Shown here in pieces: positions 27,997-38,220 of a stretch of 64,000 bases of DNA (position 1 is the stretch's first letter; every line of letters begins with the position of its first letter). The notes beneath the pieces were generated by a model. The model saw only the letters and a program-made list of their open reading frames with translations. It was not told the origin of the DNA and made no database searches. Source of the DNA: Roseiarcus sp963770035. Its GTDB lineage: Bacteria; Pseudomonadota; Alphaproteobacteria; Rhizobiales; Beijerinckiaceae. Position numbers and translations under genes: made by a program. The stretch lies in contig CAVYON010000032.1 in assembly GCA_963770035.1 (NCBI GenBank), forward strand, positions 1 to 64,000, given 5' to 3'.

Positions 27997-28008
27997 ATGT
28001 CTATACAT
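27997..28008. promoter_or_regulatory. HutC-type operator candidate
   Basis: ATGTCTATACAT is a near-palindrome (ATGT-N4-ACAT) centred between the divergent hutF and hutI starts, 28 bases from the hutF start and 38 from the hutI start. HutC operators in other bacteria are ATGTATATACAT-like. It is the only such site I found in the cluster, and its position would control both transcription units. This is supported by sequence and context only. Confidence 0.6.
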
Positions 28009-28045
28009 TAGACGCTTGCCGAAGCCAAGAGGCGAGGGCTCCACG

Positions 28046-29266
28046 ATGACGCCGGCGAGCGAGGCGACGACGATCTGGCGGAACGCCCGGCTCGCGACCC
28101 TCGCGCTCGGCGCGCCCGGTCTCGGCGTCGTCGATCGCGGCGCGATCGTCGCCCGCGCAGGCCGCATCGTTTTCGCCGGCCCCGAACCGGAGGCGCCGAC
28201 GGTCCAGAACGACGCGCGGACGATCGACTGCGAGGGCCGCTGGATCACGCCCGGGCTGATCGACTGCCACACCCACCTCGTCTACGCGGGCAGCCGGGCG
28301 GCCGAGTTCGAGGCGCGTCTCGCCGGCGCAAGCTACGAGGAGATCGCGCGCGCCGGCGGCGGCATCGTCTCGACTGTCCGCGCGACGCGCGCGGCGAGCG
28401 AGGACGAGCTCGTTCGCCAGTCGCTGCCGCGTCTCGACGCGCTGATCGCCGAGGGCGTCACGACCGTCGAGATCAAGTCCGGATACGGCCTCGATCTCGC
28501 GACCGAGCGCAAGATGCTGCGCGCGGCGCGGCGCCTCGCGGCCGAGCGCCCGGTCGAGGTGCGCGCGACCTTTCTCGGCGCGCACGCGCTGCCGCCGGAA
28601 TATGCTGAGGATCGCGCAGGCTACGTCGCGGAGGTCGCCGACGCCATGCTGCCAGCGCTCGCCTCGGAAGGGCTCGTCGACGCGGTCGATGGATTCTGCG
28701 AGGGCATCGCCTTCTCGCGCGACGAGATGCGCCGGATATTTGAGCGCGCTCGGGGTCTGGGCCTTCCCGTGAAGCTGCACGCCGAGCAATTGTCGAACTC
28801 AGGCGGTGCCACGCTGGCGGCCGAATTCGGGGCTCTTTCCGCCGAACATCTCGAATACGTCAATGGGGATGATGTCGTCGCGATGGCGCGCGCAGGCGTC
28901 GTCGCCACCCTCGCGCCCGGCGCCTTCTACATGCTGCGCGAGACGAAGACGCCCCCAATCGAGCTCTTCAGGAGGCATGGCGTGCCGATGGCGGTCTCGA
29001 CCGACTGCAACCCCGGCACCTCGCCGATGACCTCGCTCCTGCTGGCGCTCAACATGGCCGCGACCCTCTTTCGCCTGACCGTCGAGGAATGCCTCGCCGG
29101 CGTCACGCGGAACGCCGCGCGCGCGCTTGGCCTCGCGGCTGAGACCGGCTCGCTCGAGCCCGGCAAACGGGCGGATCTGGCGATCTGGGACATCGAGCGT
29201 CCGGCGGAGCTCGTCTATCGGCTCGGCTTCAATCCCCTGCACGCCCGCATTTGGAGAGGCCAATGA
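28046..29266 (+). CDS. hutI: Imidazolonepropionase
   Basis: A 406-residue amidohydrolase that hydrolyses imidazolone-5-propionate to formimidoylglutamate. The metal-binding DCHTHLVYAG is at about residue 70, followed by EIKSGYGLD, GAHALPPEY, KLHAEQLSNSGG and STDCNPGTSPM, all characteristic of HutI. ATG at 28046 lies after GAGGGCT. Its stop overlaps the hutH start (ATGA), indicating translational coupling in the hutI-H-G-U operon. Confidence 0.96.
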   Translation: MTPASEATTIWRNARLATLALGAPGLGVVDRGAIVARAGRIVFAGPEPEAPTVQNDARTIDCEGRWITPGLIDCHTHLVYAGSRAAEFEARLAGASYEEIARAGGGIVSTVRATRAASEDELVRQSLPRLDALIAEGVTTVEIKSGYGLDLATERKMLRAARRLAAERPVEVRATFLGAHALPPEYAEDRAGYVAEVADAMLPALASEGLVDAVDGFCEGIAFSRDEMRRIFERARGLGLPVKLHAEQLSNSGGATLAAEFGALSAEHLEYVNGDDVVAMARAGVVATLAPGAFYMLRETKTPPIELFRRHGVPMAVSTDCNPGTSPMTSLLLALNMAATLFRLTVEECLAGVTRNAARALGLAAETGSLEPGKRADLAIWDIERPAELVYRLGFNPLHARIWRGQ

Positions 29267-30797
29267 CGGTCCGGCTTAGCGGCGGCGCCGCAACGCTCGC
29301 GGACTGGCGCGCCATTTACGCAGGCGCCGACGTCGCGCTCGATCCCAAAACTGCTCAGCGCGTCGAAGCGGGCGCCGCCGCCGTCCAGCGCATCATCGCC
29401 CGCGGCGAGCCGGTCTACGGAGTGAACACCGGTTTCGGCAAGCTCGCGAGCGTCCGTATCGCCGACGCGGATCTCGTCCAGCTCCAGCGCAACATCGTGC
29501 TCTCGCATGCCGCCGGCGTCGGCGAGCCCGCGTCCGTCGCCGCGACGCGGCTCATGATGGCGCTGAAGCTCGATTCGCTGGCGCAGGGCGCCTCCGGGGT
29601 GCGCCCGGCGACGCTCGCCCTTCTCGAGGCGATGCTCAATCGCGGCGTCACGCCGGTCGTTCCCGCTCAAGGGTCGGTCGGCGCCTCGGGCGACCTCGCG
29701 CCGCTCGCCCATATGACCGCGGCGATGATCGGCGTCGGAGAGGCGCGATTCGGCGCCGATGTCCTGCCTGCGTCGGCCGCCCTCGAACGGGCAGGCCTGT
29801 CTCCCTGCGAACTCGGACCAAAGGAGGGGCTCGCGCTCCTCAACGGCACCCAGTTTTCGACCGCGCATGCGCTCGCGGGCCTCTTCGAGGTCGAGCGCGT
29901 GTTCCGCGCGGCGCTGGTGACGGGCGCACTCTCGACCGACGCGGCGCGCGGCTCCGACGCTCCCTTCGATCCGCGCATCGTGGCCTTGCGCCGGCATCGC
30001 GGCCCGCGCGAGGTCGCAGCGACCCTCGCCGCGCTCATGGCCGGCAGCGCGATCCGCGAATCCCACCGGCGCGACGATCCGCGCGTGCAGGACCCCTATT
30101 GCCTGCGCTGCCAGCCACAGGTGATGGGCGCCTGCCTCGATCTTCTGCGCCAGGCGGCGGCGACGCTTGCCGACGAGGCGAACGCCGTGACTGACAATCC
30201 GCTGATTTTCCCGGAAGACGACGTAGCGCTCTCGGGCGGCAATTTCCACGCCGAGCCGGTCGCCTTCGCCGCCGACATGATCGCACTTGCCGTGTGCGAG
30301 ATCGGCTCGCTCGCCGAGCGGCGAATCGCCATGCTGGTCGATCCGGCGTTGTCGGGCTTGCCGGCGTTCCTGACGCCGCGGCCGGGCCTCAACTCGGGCT
30401 TCATGATCCCGCAGGTCACAGCCGCAGCGCTTGTCTCCGAGAACAAGCAGCGCGCCTATCCGGCGAGCGTCGACTCCATCCCGACCTCCGCCAACCAGGA
30501 GGATCACGTGTCGATGGCGGCGCATGGCGCGCGGCGGCTTACGGGAATGGCGCAAAACGCCCTCAACGTCGTGGCGATCGAGGCGCTCGCCTCGGCGCAG
30601 GCGATCGAGTTCCATGCGCCGTTACGGTCGAGCTCCCCTCTCGAGTCCGTGCGCGCGCGTCTGCGCCAGGACGCGCCGCGGCTCGACGACGACCGCTACC
30701 TCCACCCCGACATCGCCGCCGCGGCTCACGCTGATCACATCGGACGCATTTCGTCGCCGCCGCCGGCGACGTCCGCTGGCCGGAGCTCGACGCATGA
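29263..30797 (+). CDS. hutH: Histidine ammonia-lyase (C-terminal indels)
   Basis: A ~511-residue enzyme that deaminates histidine to urocanate, the first step of the pathway. The Ala-Ser-Gly that forms the MIO cofactor lies in GSVGASGDLAPLAHM. GVNTGFGKLA, QDPYCLRCQPQVMGA and NSGFMIPQVTAAALVSE are also present. Near the end the frame moves twice (about 30730 and 30752), after which the conserved tail VAAAGDVRWPELDA and the stop at 30795-30797 are read. That stop overlaps the hutG start (ATGA). The two extra bases are probably sequencing indels. Confidence 0.93.
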
Positions 30798-31615
30798 CCC
30801 TGGATTGGCTCCGCATCGAGCAGCGCGAGGCGCCGCTGGTCATCAGTATCCCGCATGCCGGGACGGAGCTCGTCGACTATGAGCCGCGCTTCGTCAGCGC
30901 ATGGCTGGCGCGGCGCGACGCCGACTGGCATGTCCCCGAGCTCTACGACTTCGCCGGCACGATCGGCGCGACGGTGGTGCGAACGGACATTTCGCGCTCG
31001 ATCATCGATGTGAACCGCAACCCCGACGGCGTGTCGCTCTATCCGGGCCAGGCGACGACCGAACTCTGCCCGACGACCACCTTCGATGGCGAGCCGCTCT
31101 ATCGCAAAGGCGGGGCGCCCGCCGCGGCCGAGATCGCCGGCCGCCGCGCGCTCTATTACGCGCCCTACCACGACGCGTTGCGGGGCGAGATCGCCCGTCT
31201 GCGCAGCAAGCATCCGCGCGTCGCCCTCTACGACGCGCATTCGATCCGCTCGATCATTCCGCGCCTGTTCGAGGGCAAGCTGCCGATCTTCAACCTTGGA
31301 ACGAATGCCGGGCGAAGCTGCTCGGCGCCCTTACGCGATCGGCTCACCGAGATCCTGGCGTCGAGCGGTCAGACGTTCGTCGTCGACGGCCGCTTCAAGG
31401 GCGGCTGGATCACCCGCGATTTCGGCCGCCCGGAGAGCGGCGTCGAGGCCGTGCAACTCGAACTGGCCTGCCGCGCCTATATGATCGAACCGCCGCAGCC
31501 ATGGCCGGACAACTGGCCCGGCGCCATCGACGAGGTCTGCGCGACGCCGACCCGCACGAGGCTCCGCGCGCTCCTCAATGTCCTGCTCGACTGGACGCAG
31601 AGCGACGCTCCCTGA
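30794..31615 (+). CDS. hutG: N-formylglutamate deformylase
   Basis: A 273-residue zinc-dependent amidohydrolase (FGase/HutG fold) that releases formate from N-formylglutamate to give glutamate. Typical segments are PLVISIPHAGTELVDYEPRF, DISRSIIDVNRNPDG, LYDAHSIRSIIPRLFEGKLP and NLGTNAGRSC. Its ATG overlaps the repaired hutH stop by one base pair of codons. With hutF it completes the formylglutamate route. Urocanase follows after 26 bases. Confidence 0.95.
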   Translation: MTLDWLRIEQREAPLVISIPHAGTELVDYEPRFVSAWLARRDADWHVPELYDFAGTIGATVVRTDISRSIIDVNRNPDGVSLYPGQATTELCPTTTFDGEPLYRKGGAPAAAEIAGRRALYYAPYHDALRGEIARLRSKHPRVALYDAHSIRSIIPRLFEGKLPIFNLGTNAGRSCSAPLRDRLTEILASSGQTFVVDGRFKGGWITRDFGRPESGVEAVQLELACRAYMIEPPQPWPDNWPGAIDEVCATPTRTRLRALLNVLLDWTQSDAP

Positions 31616-31641
31616 ACGACCGAAACGAGCGAGAACCCGCC

Positions 31642-33332
<1,691 letters not shown>

Positions 33333-33340
33333 GGTGCGGC

Positions 33341-33356
33341 GGCCCAACACTGGGCC
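33341..33356 (+). terminator. Hairpin after the hut operon
   Basis: GGCCCA-ACAC-TGGGCC forms a 6-bp perfect stem eight bases beyond the hutU stop. There is no U tract, so it is at best a weak intrinsic terminator, separating hutU from the convergent thaumatin-like gene. Confidence 0.35.
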
Positions 33357-33417
33357 GGGTCGACGATCCTCAACCAGCAGGAAAGTCCTTCCGGCTGCGG
33401 ACCGGCAACCCCGATCG

Positions 33418-35088
33418 TCATTGCCAACCGCAGATCACGCCGTTGTTGCCGCCGCCGCCTTTGGGATCGAAATTGCAGGCCCACGGGGACGCCGAGGTTG
33501 CGCCCGGATAGGCCACCGCGAAGCTGGCCGCCGGAGGCTTGAACCCCGGGCAGGCCGAATTGACGGGAACGTCGCACGGCTTGTTGCAAGCCGCATTGCC
33601 CGGACCCGAATATTGCGACGCGTAGCCGTAGTACGCCGGCAGGGCGCTGCACAGCGGCATCCCGCTTTCCGTGGACACTCCCGCGGCCTGACCGACGGAA
33701 GGCGTGATCGGGATCCCCGTCCCGCCCGGCGCGAAGATGATCCGGTAGAGCGGGGCGTCGCCGCCGTAGACCTGCGGATCGTTCGGCCAAGTATACGCTT
33801 TGCGCATGACGTCATGCACTGTGTCTTCGCCGATGCATGCATCGGCGTTGCTCGTGACGTCGGCGCATTGAGCCAACGGCGGCTGCCAGGCCTTGCTTCC
33901 CTGGTAACCATATTGAAATGTGCAGACGCTGGGGTCGCAACTTGACTGTTTGATGAAGCCTCGGCCGCTGCACACGGGCTTCCCGTTCCCGTTGTCCCAG
34001 CACGCCAGCCCGTAATTGACGCCCTTGTAGGCGCAATCCGCATCGGTCTGGCAGGACCGCCCGTAGGCGTCCGACGGCAGGTAGAGGCAGAACGTCTTGT
34101 GCAAGAAACACCGGGAGTCGGCGTTGGCGTCGGCGCAGTCGGCGGCCGCACTGGTCGGAAACTCGTATCGCCCGCAGTTCGAGAGGCAGCCGATAATCGA
34201 GTCTCCCGCGGGGTTCTGAGGCGTGCCCGCGGCGTCGGCAATGACGAAGGCGTAAAGCGCCTGGCCCGGAGGCGTCGGAGGCGTCGTCACGCCGGTCAGA
34301 TCGGAGCGCTTGAGTTGAAACGACCCGAGGCACTGACCCAACGCATCGCCGGGGGTCCGCAGATCGGCGCCGTGGATCGTCAGGGGGTAGTTCTCAGACA
34401 GCCACTGCGGGTCTTTCGCGTTGATGGGGCTGGCTGATGAGCCTCCGACCGGCTGAATGTCCAGGTTCAGGTTCACGCCGTTGACGGCGCTAATGTCCGG
34501 GTAATCCAGGTAGTAAGCCTTTCCGTTGACGGTCGTCGGCTGGTAGAAGGTCCACTCGGCGATCGTGGCGCCGACCGGCGGTCCGAGCAGAGCCTTGCTG
34601 CAATCGTAGAAGCCGGAGCAGCCGCCAGTCTCGCACTGCGCAATCCCATTCGCCGTGTCGTACCGGCAGCCCGTGCGCACCCAGAAATTGGGGCCCGTGG
34701 ACCCCTTGGGCGAAGTGTTCTCCCACGCGTCAGGGACGTCGATGGTCAAGACATTGGCGTTCGCCGGCGCGCCGGCAGGGACGGGAAAGGGCTCCATGAC
34801 CCAGGTGTTTTCGCGCGGCAAGACCGGGGTCGCCGGCAGCCCAGCGGCGTGCGCCGCGTTTGCCGTCCCCAGCACCCTTTGATTGGAGCAATTCACCAAC
34901 TGAACGACCCTGTGCAAGGCGGGAGTCGGCACGGGCAGATTGTCCAGGCAAGGATCCGCCGCCTTGCTCGGAACGCTTCCGAACAGCAGCAGGACGAAAC
35001 CGAGAAGAACGGACGCAAGGACGAGGATGGATAGTCTGTCCGCTCGGCCGCGAACCCGAAGCGGATATGGCAAGAAGACCCCCATCAT
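33418..35088 (-). CDS. Exported thaumatin-like, cysteine-rich protein
   Basis: A 556-residue protein with an N-terminal hydrophobic segment (about residues 18-37) and a likely cleavage after SKAA. Residues about 60-240 match the thaumatin family pattern: NFWVRTGCRYD (135-144), CETGGCSGFYDC (152-163), VGATIAEWTFYQ (172-183) and YPDISAVNGVNLNLDIQP (196-213). The C-terminal half is rich in cysteine (CQTDADCAYKG, SCDPSVC, ACNKPCDVP) and probably disulfide-bonded. Thaumatin-like proteins are best known from plants and fungi and are rarer in bacteria. It is convergent with the hut operon. Confidence 0.75.
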   Translation of the reverse strand: MMGVFLPYPLRVRGRADRLSILVLASVLLGFVLLLFGSVPSKAADPCLDNLPVPTPALHRVVQLVNCSNQRVLGTANAAHAAGLPATPVLPRENTWVMEPFPVPAGAPANANVLTIDVPDAWENTSPKGSTGPNFWVRTGCRYDTANGIAQCETGGCSGFYDCSKALLGPPVGATIAEWTFYQPTTVNGKAYYLDYPDISAVNGVNLNLDIQPVGGSSASPINAKDPQWLSENYPLTIHGADLRTPGDALGQCLGSFQLKRSDLTGVTTPPTPPGQALYAFVIADAAGTPQNPAGDSIIGCLSNCGRYEFPTSAAADCADANADSRCFLHKTFCLYLPSDAYGRSCQTDADCAYKGVNYGLACWDNGNGKPVCSGRGFIKQSSCDPSVCTFQYGYQGSKAWQPPLAQCADVTSNADACIGEDTVHDVMRKAYTWPNDPQVYGGDAPLYRIIFAPGGTGIPITPSVGQAAGVSTESGMPLCSALPAYYGYASQYSGPGNAACNKPCDVPVNSACPGFKPPAASFAVAYPGATSASPWACNFDPKGGGGNNGVICGWQ

Positions 35089-35550
35089 CTCTCCCCCTGT
35101 GAGCCTGCGCGACCGATCGCCATCAAGGCGCGCGTAAGGCGCGATCAGATCAGGAGACGCCGGTGACGGTCAAGACGCCGCGCGCCGACCCTCTCCTTCT
35201 CCCCGCGAAGCGGCCAAAAGGGCGGCGTCACGCCGGGCAGCGGCAACGAAGACGATGGAATCGGCCTCCCCAAAGGAGAAACGAGCCGGCGCCTTTTCGG
35301 AAGGCTTTGGCCCAACCAACGCCCTCATTCAACAAGGCATTTCCGGCTGCTGCGCGCTCCTCATGATGAGGTAAACTGGCTTGCGCTCGCGGACTGAAAC
35401 CGGGAGATTGCGATCAGATCGTCGTTGCGGCTGCCAAAAGGAGGCAGACGCGGTGAAGGGCGGAACTCAAGGCAGGACGCCGAGCAAGGATTTCGCCCGC
35501 GTCGCCCGCCGTAACGAGCTCCGTGCCGAGGCCCTAGGAGTGTCCAACCA
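35089..35550. other. Divergent intergenic region
   Basis: About 460 bases between the start of the thaumatin-like gene and the next gene. It has lower coding potential, no good start or ribosome binding site, and no obvious repeat. It should contain both promoters. Confidence 0.4.
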
Positions 35551-36633
35551 ATGACGCAGCTGGACGGCAACTTCGCTGTCAATCCCATGGGCCTTACGCC
35601 GAAGGAAATCCTTGAGGTCACCCTGGCGATATCCGACGATTTCGATTCGGTGACCGATCCGGCCGCCGTTCGAAACTACGTCAAACACATTCGGAAGAGC
35701 CTTCTCACTCCGCTCACTCCCCTTCAGGACCTCGCCCTTCGGGAGGCGGTCGGCGAAGTTTCCGTGCATGGGACCACGCCGGGATTCATCGACAGGGCGG
35801 GCGGCCTGGCGTTCGTCCACATGAACCGGCTGGTGGTCGGGGCGCAACTCGCGGCTCGGGTCGTCGACTACAATCGGATTCAGCAGCAACAGCATCAGAC
35901 GTGCGGACCCGTCACCCTGATGCACGACTTCGCCAGGCGCGATCCGCTCCAATATGTCCGCTACGTGATCGGACTCGCGGAAAATCGTAAAGGAGTGATG
36001 GAACTCGCCGGGAAAGGCGGTAAAGTCGTCAAAGTCAATTCCAGTTCGAGCATCCTGCAAAAAGTCGTTCGCAGGGCCCCCCACGGCGGCCCGCATGGCA
36101 TCCTCGACGCCGACTACATTGCGCTCGCAAGCCTGCGCAACGACGCCTCCGTCCTTCCCTACAAGGCGCCGCTCACCAGCACCATGCTTCAGGGCGCGAC
36201 TTTCGGGTCCGAATTGGCGGCCTGGATGACGGAATCAGGATATGCCAACGTGTCGGATCACACGCTGAACCGGGCCTGGGCTGTGGCGGCCAAAATTGGG
36301 GATCTGCAGCCCAAGTTTGAAAGCCACATCGCCGGTCTGCACGCCGCGTTGTTCCGGGGGGACGTCATCTTCCTGAACGCAACGGGAAGCCTTACCCAGC
36401 ATCAGCTCAATCAGACCATAACCGCAGGAGTCACGGGCGCGTTCATGACCTATTTCGGCGGCCACTGGATGCTGTGCCGGGACATCGCGGTCAGCCAGAA
36501 CCAGGGCGTTCGCTTCGCGCTTGACAGTTGGGGAGAAAGTTCGTCCCTGCAGGCGCAACCGAACCAGAACTATTGGCTTCCCTGGAGCAAGGTCATGAGC
36601 TGGTATCGCGGTTACATTTCGGGAACGCCCTGA
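35551..36633 (+). CDS. Unknown protein with a papain-like Cys-His-Asp pattern
   Basis: A 360-residue protein without a signal peptide or membrane segment and with no family I can name. A block QQQQHQTCGPVTLMHDFA places C118 after a Gln-rich stretch, in the Q-x-CGP context of papain-like peptidases. Further on GGHWMLCRDI gives H305, and VRFALDSWGE gives D325, the right order and spacing for a C-H-D triad. Small or helical residues follow C118 as in this fold. If real, it may be a peptidase or an effector-type enzyme. It is divergent from the thaumatin-like gene. Confidence 0.6.
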   Translation: MTQLDGNFAVNPMGLTPKEILEVTLAISDDFDSVTDPAAVRNYVKHIRKSLLTPLTPLQDLALREAVGEVSVHGTTPGFIDRAGGLAFVHMNRLVVGAQLAARVVDYNRIQQQQHQTCGPVTLMHDFARRDPLQYVRYVIGLAENRKGVMELAGKGGKVVKVNSSSSILQKVVRRAPHGGPHGILDADYIALASLRNDASVLPYKAPLTSTMLQGATFGSELAAWMTESGYANVSDHTLNRAWAVAAKIGDLQPKFESHIAGLHAALFRGDVIFLNATGSLTQHQLNQTITAGVTGAFMTYFGGHWMLCRDIAVSQNQGVRFALDSWGESSSLQAQPNQNYWLPWSKVMSWYRGYISGTP

Positions 36634-36807
36634 GCGGCGCGGCCAGATCAGCCGATCAAAATCCTTGCTGAACTTGCCTCACGCATCTCCGTTCTCCCGT
36701 TCGAGCCCGGACGGGGAAGGAAGGTCCCGCAACCCGCTGGTCCAAGAACCGCCTCAAAGGTCTGAATTCATACGTAGGAGACCACGCTGAGGTCGATGGG
36801 GCAAATC

Positions 36808-37155
36808 ATGCAAAAAATTGTCTTTGTTGCGGCGATGGGATTGGCAGGGCTCGCCGCTGCGCCGGTCCAGGCGATGCCGGTCGCGCCTCTGAGCGCGTCG
36901 GCCCCCGCCGTTACGCTCGTTGCGGGGGGCTGCGGGATCGGGTTTCACCGCGGACCTTACGGCGGCTGCCGTCCGAACGGTTATTATGGCGGCGGCGTTG
37001 TCGTCGGGGCGCCCGTTTACGGCTACGGCTATCACGGCGGTTACGGGTACCACGGCGGCTACGCGTATCGCCGCGGCTACGGGTATCACCACGGATACCA
37101 TGGAGGTTATCACGGCTACCATGGCGGCTATCATGGCGGTTACTACCGTCGCTGA
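36808..37155 (+). CDS. GCG_CRPN-type exported Gly/Tyr/His-rich repeat protein
   Basis: A 115-residue exported protein. The signal peptide MQKIVFVAAMGLAGLAAAPVQA starts at 36808; an ATG at 36796 would add four residues. The mature part begins with GCGIGFHRGPYGGCRPN, the GCG...CRPN prefix of this family, and then has about ten copies of YGYHGG/YHGGY-type repeats. Such proteins are common in Rhizobiales and of unknown function. The His-rich repeats could bind metal. It is a stand-alone gene. Confidence 0.88.
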   Translation: MQKIVFVAAMGLAGLAAAPVQAMPVAPLSASAPAVTLVAGGCGIGFHRGPYGGCRPNGYYGGGVVVGAPVYGYGYHGGYGYHGGYAYRRGYGYHHGYHGGYHGYHGGYHGGYYRR

Positions 37156-37209
37156 TATCGATGCGGAGGGACGGGCCGTCCGCCGATCTCTTCAGACGCC
37201 CCAGTCCGA

Positions 37210-37761
37210 TCACGGCCCCTTGCTGAATTCTCCCCGATCGCGACCGTAGACCCAGACGCGGGGATCGGGGCGGACTTCGGTCGCCGTGCCGTAGAAGGTC
37301 TTCACGTGCAGCCCGAGCCGGCGGCTGTCGTCGCGGTAGAGGAGCAGGACGTAATCCGTCACCGGCATCGTGCCGGCGCCGCCGGCATAGCGGACCGCCC
37401 GGCTTTTCCCCACATAGTAGATCTTGGCGAACATGCCGTTGTGCGAGCCTTTGGGGTATTTGGTCGTCGGCGCGGCCTGGTGGAATTCGAGACGCGCCCA
37501 TTTGCCTTCGGCGCTATCCAGCGTCTCCAGCAACGCGGAGATCATGTCCGCGCGGGAGATGAAGGCGGTGAACAAGGCGATCTCGCCATTCCGGTGCTCG
37601 GTGTGGAGGCGGTTCCATAAGGCCGCCTTGGTCAAAGCGTGATGCTTGGCGTCGGCATGGCCCGCGCCGCGCGGGTGATGGACGCTCGCGCTCCCCTCCG
37701 ACTGGCGCAACAGCTGGTCGACGTCCCCCTGGGCGAGGTCGGGCGGGTAAAGCGGCGGCAT
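37210..37761 (-). CDS. Hypothetical protein
   Basis: A 183-residue soluble protein. The start at 37761 is supported by GGAGGT six bases upstream. I cannot place it in a family. Visible features are a His-rich segment (HHPRGAGHADAKHHALTKAALW), then alternating strand-like and charged sequence with YPKGSHNGMFAKIYYVG and DYVLLLYRDDSRRLGLHVKTFYG. The length, beta content and clustered His/Lys suggest a small enzyme or toxin domain, but there is no partner immunity gene next to it. Upstream lies copy 1 of the mobile repeat. Confidence 0.65.
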   Translation of the reverse strand: MPPLYPPDLAQGDVDQLLRQSEGSASVHHPRGAGHADAKHHALTKAALWNRLHTEHRNGEIALFTAFISRADMISALLETLDSAEGKWARLEFHQAAPTTKYPKGSHNGMFAKIYYVGKSRAVRYAGGAGTMPVTDYVLLLYRDDSRRLGLHVKTFYGTATEVRPDPRVWVYGRDRGEFSKGP

Positions 37762-37860
37762 GGATGACCTCCAAGAGCGACCGACATTTTAGCACAACAG
37801 GGGATTGGCGAAGCACGTACTCCCATCCGTCGCCTTCGGCGCCCCTTCCCCGCTTTGCGG

Positions 37861-38108
37861 CTACGGGATGCACACATCTCCCGCAGCCCTCTGCCGCCAT
37901 GCCCCACGCTTGGAGGGCGGCTTCCTCCCCCCTTGTGGGGGAGGATCGAGGAGGGGGGTCGCGCCGAACTCGGACAGTTCGGAGCCCTTCCAGCGCCAGA
38001 TGAGAAGTGAGCGCGACCCCCCACCCTGTCCCGCCCCCACAAGGGGGGCGGGGACGCCAGCCGCCGTTGAGCGGAGCCCGACCGCTAAAAGATGTGTGCA
38101 TCCCGTAG
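37861..38108. mobile_element. MITE-like element, copy 1
   Basis: A 248-bp element. The ends are perfect 19-base inverted repeats, CTACGGGATGCACACATCT and its complement AGATGTGTGCATCCCGTAG. It is flanked by a perfect 10-base direct repeat CGCTTTGCGG (37851-37860 and 38109-38118), a target-site duplication. The interior is GC-rich and self-complementary, with arms around CCGAACT-cgga-CAGTTCGG at the centre, so the whole element can fold back. It has no credible coding capacity. It is almost identical to copy 2 at 48544-48794. It lies between the 37761 gene and the 38221 gene. Confidence 0.85.
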
Positions 38109-38220
38109 CGCTTTGCGGAAAGAGGGGGGGGGGAGCGGCCAACTTAGAACAAAATAAGAACAAATCCTTGCCAAGCGGCACTTGACGCTCTATAGTTGTC
38201 TTTTCAGAAGGAAGTCGCTG

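Noticed and set aside
37861..38185. Small open frames inside the MITE copies beginning MHTSPAALC
   Set aside because: They lie entirely within the repeat, lack ribosome binding sites and follow the repeat sequence, so they are artefacts of the element.
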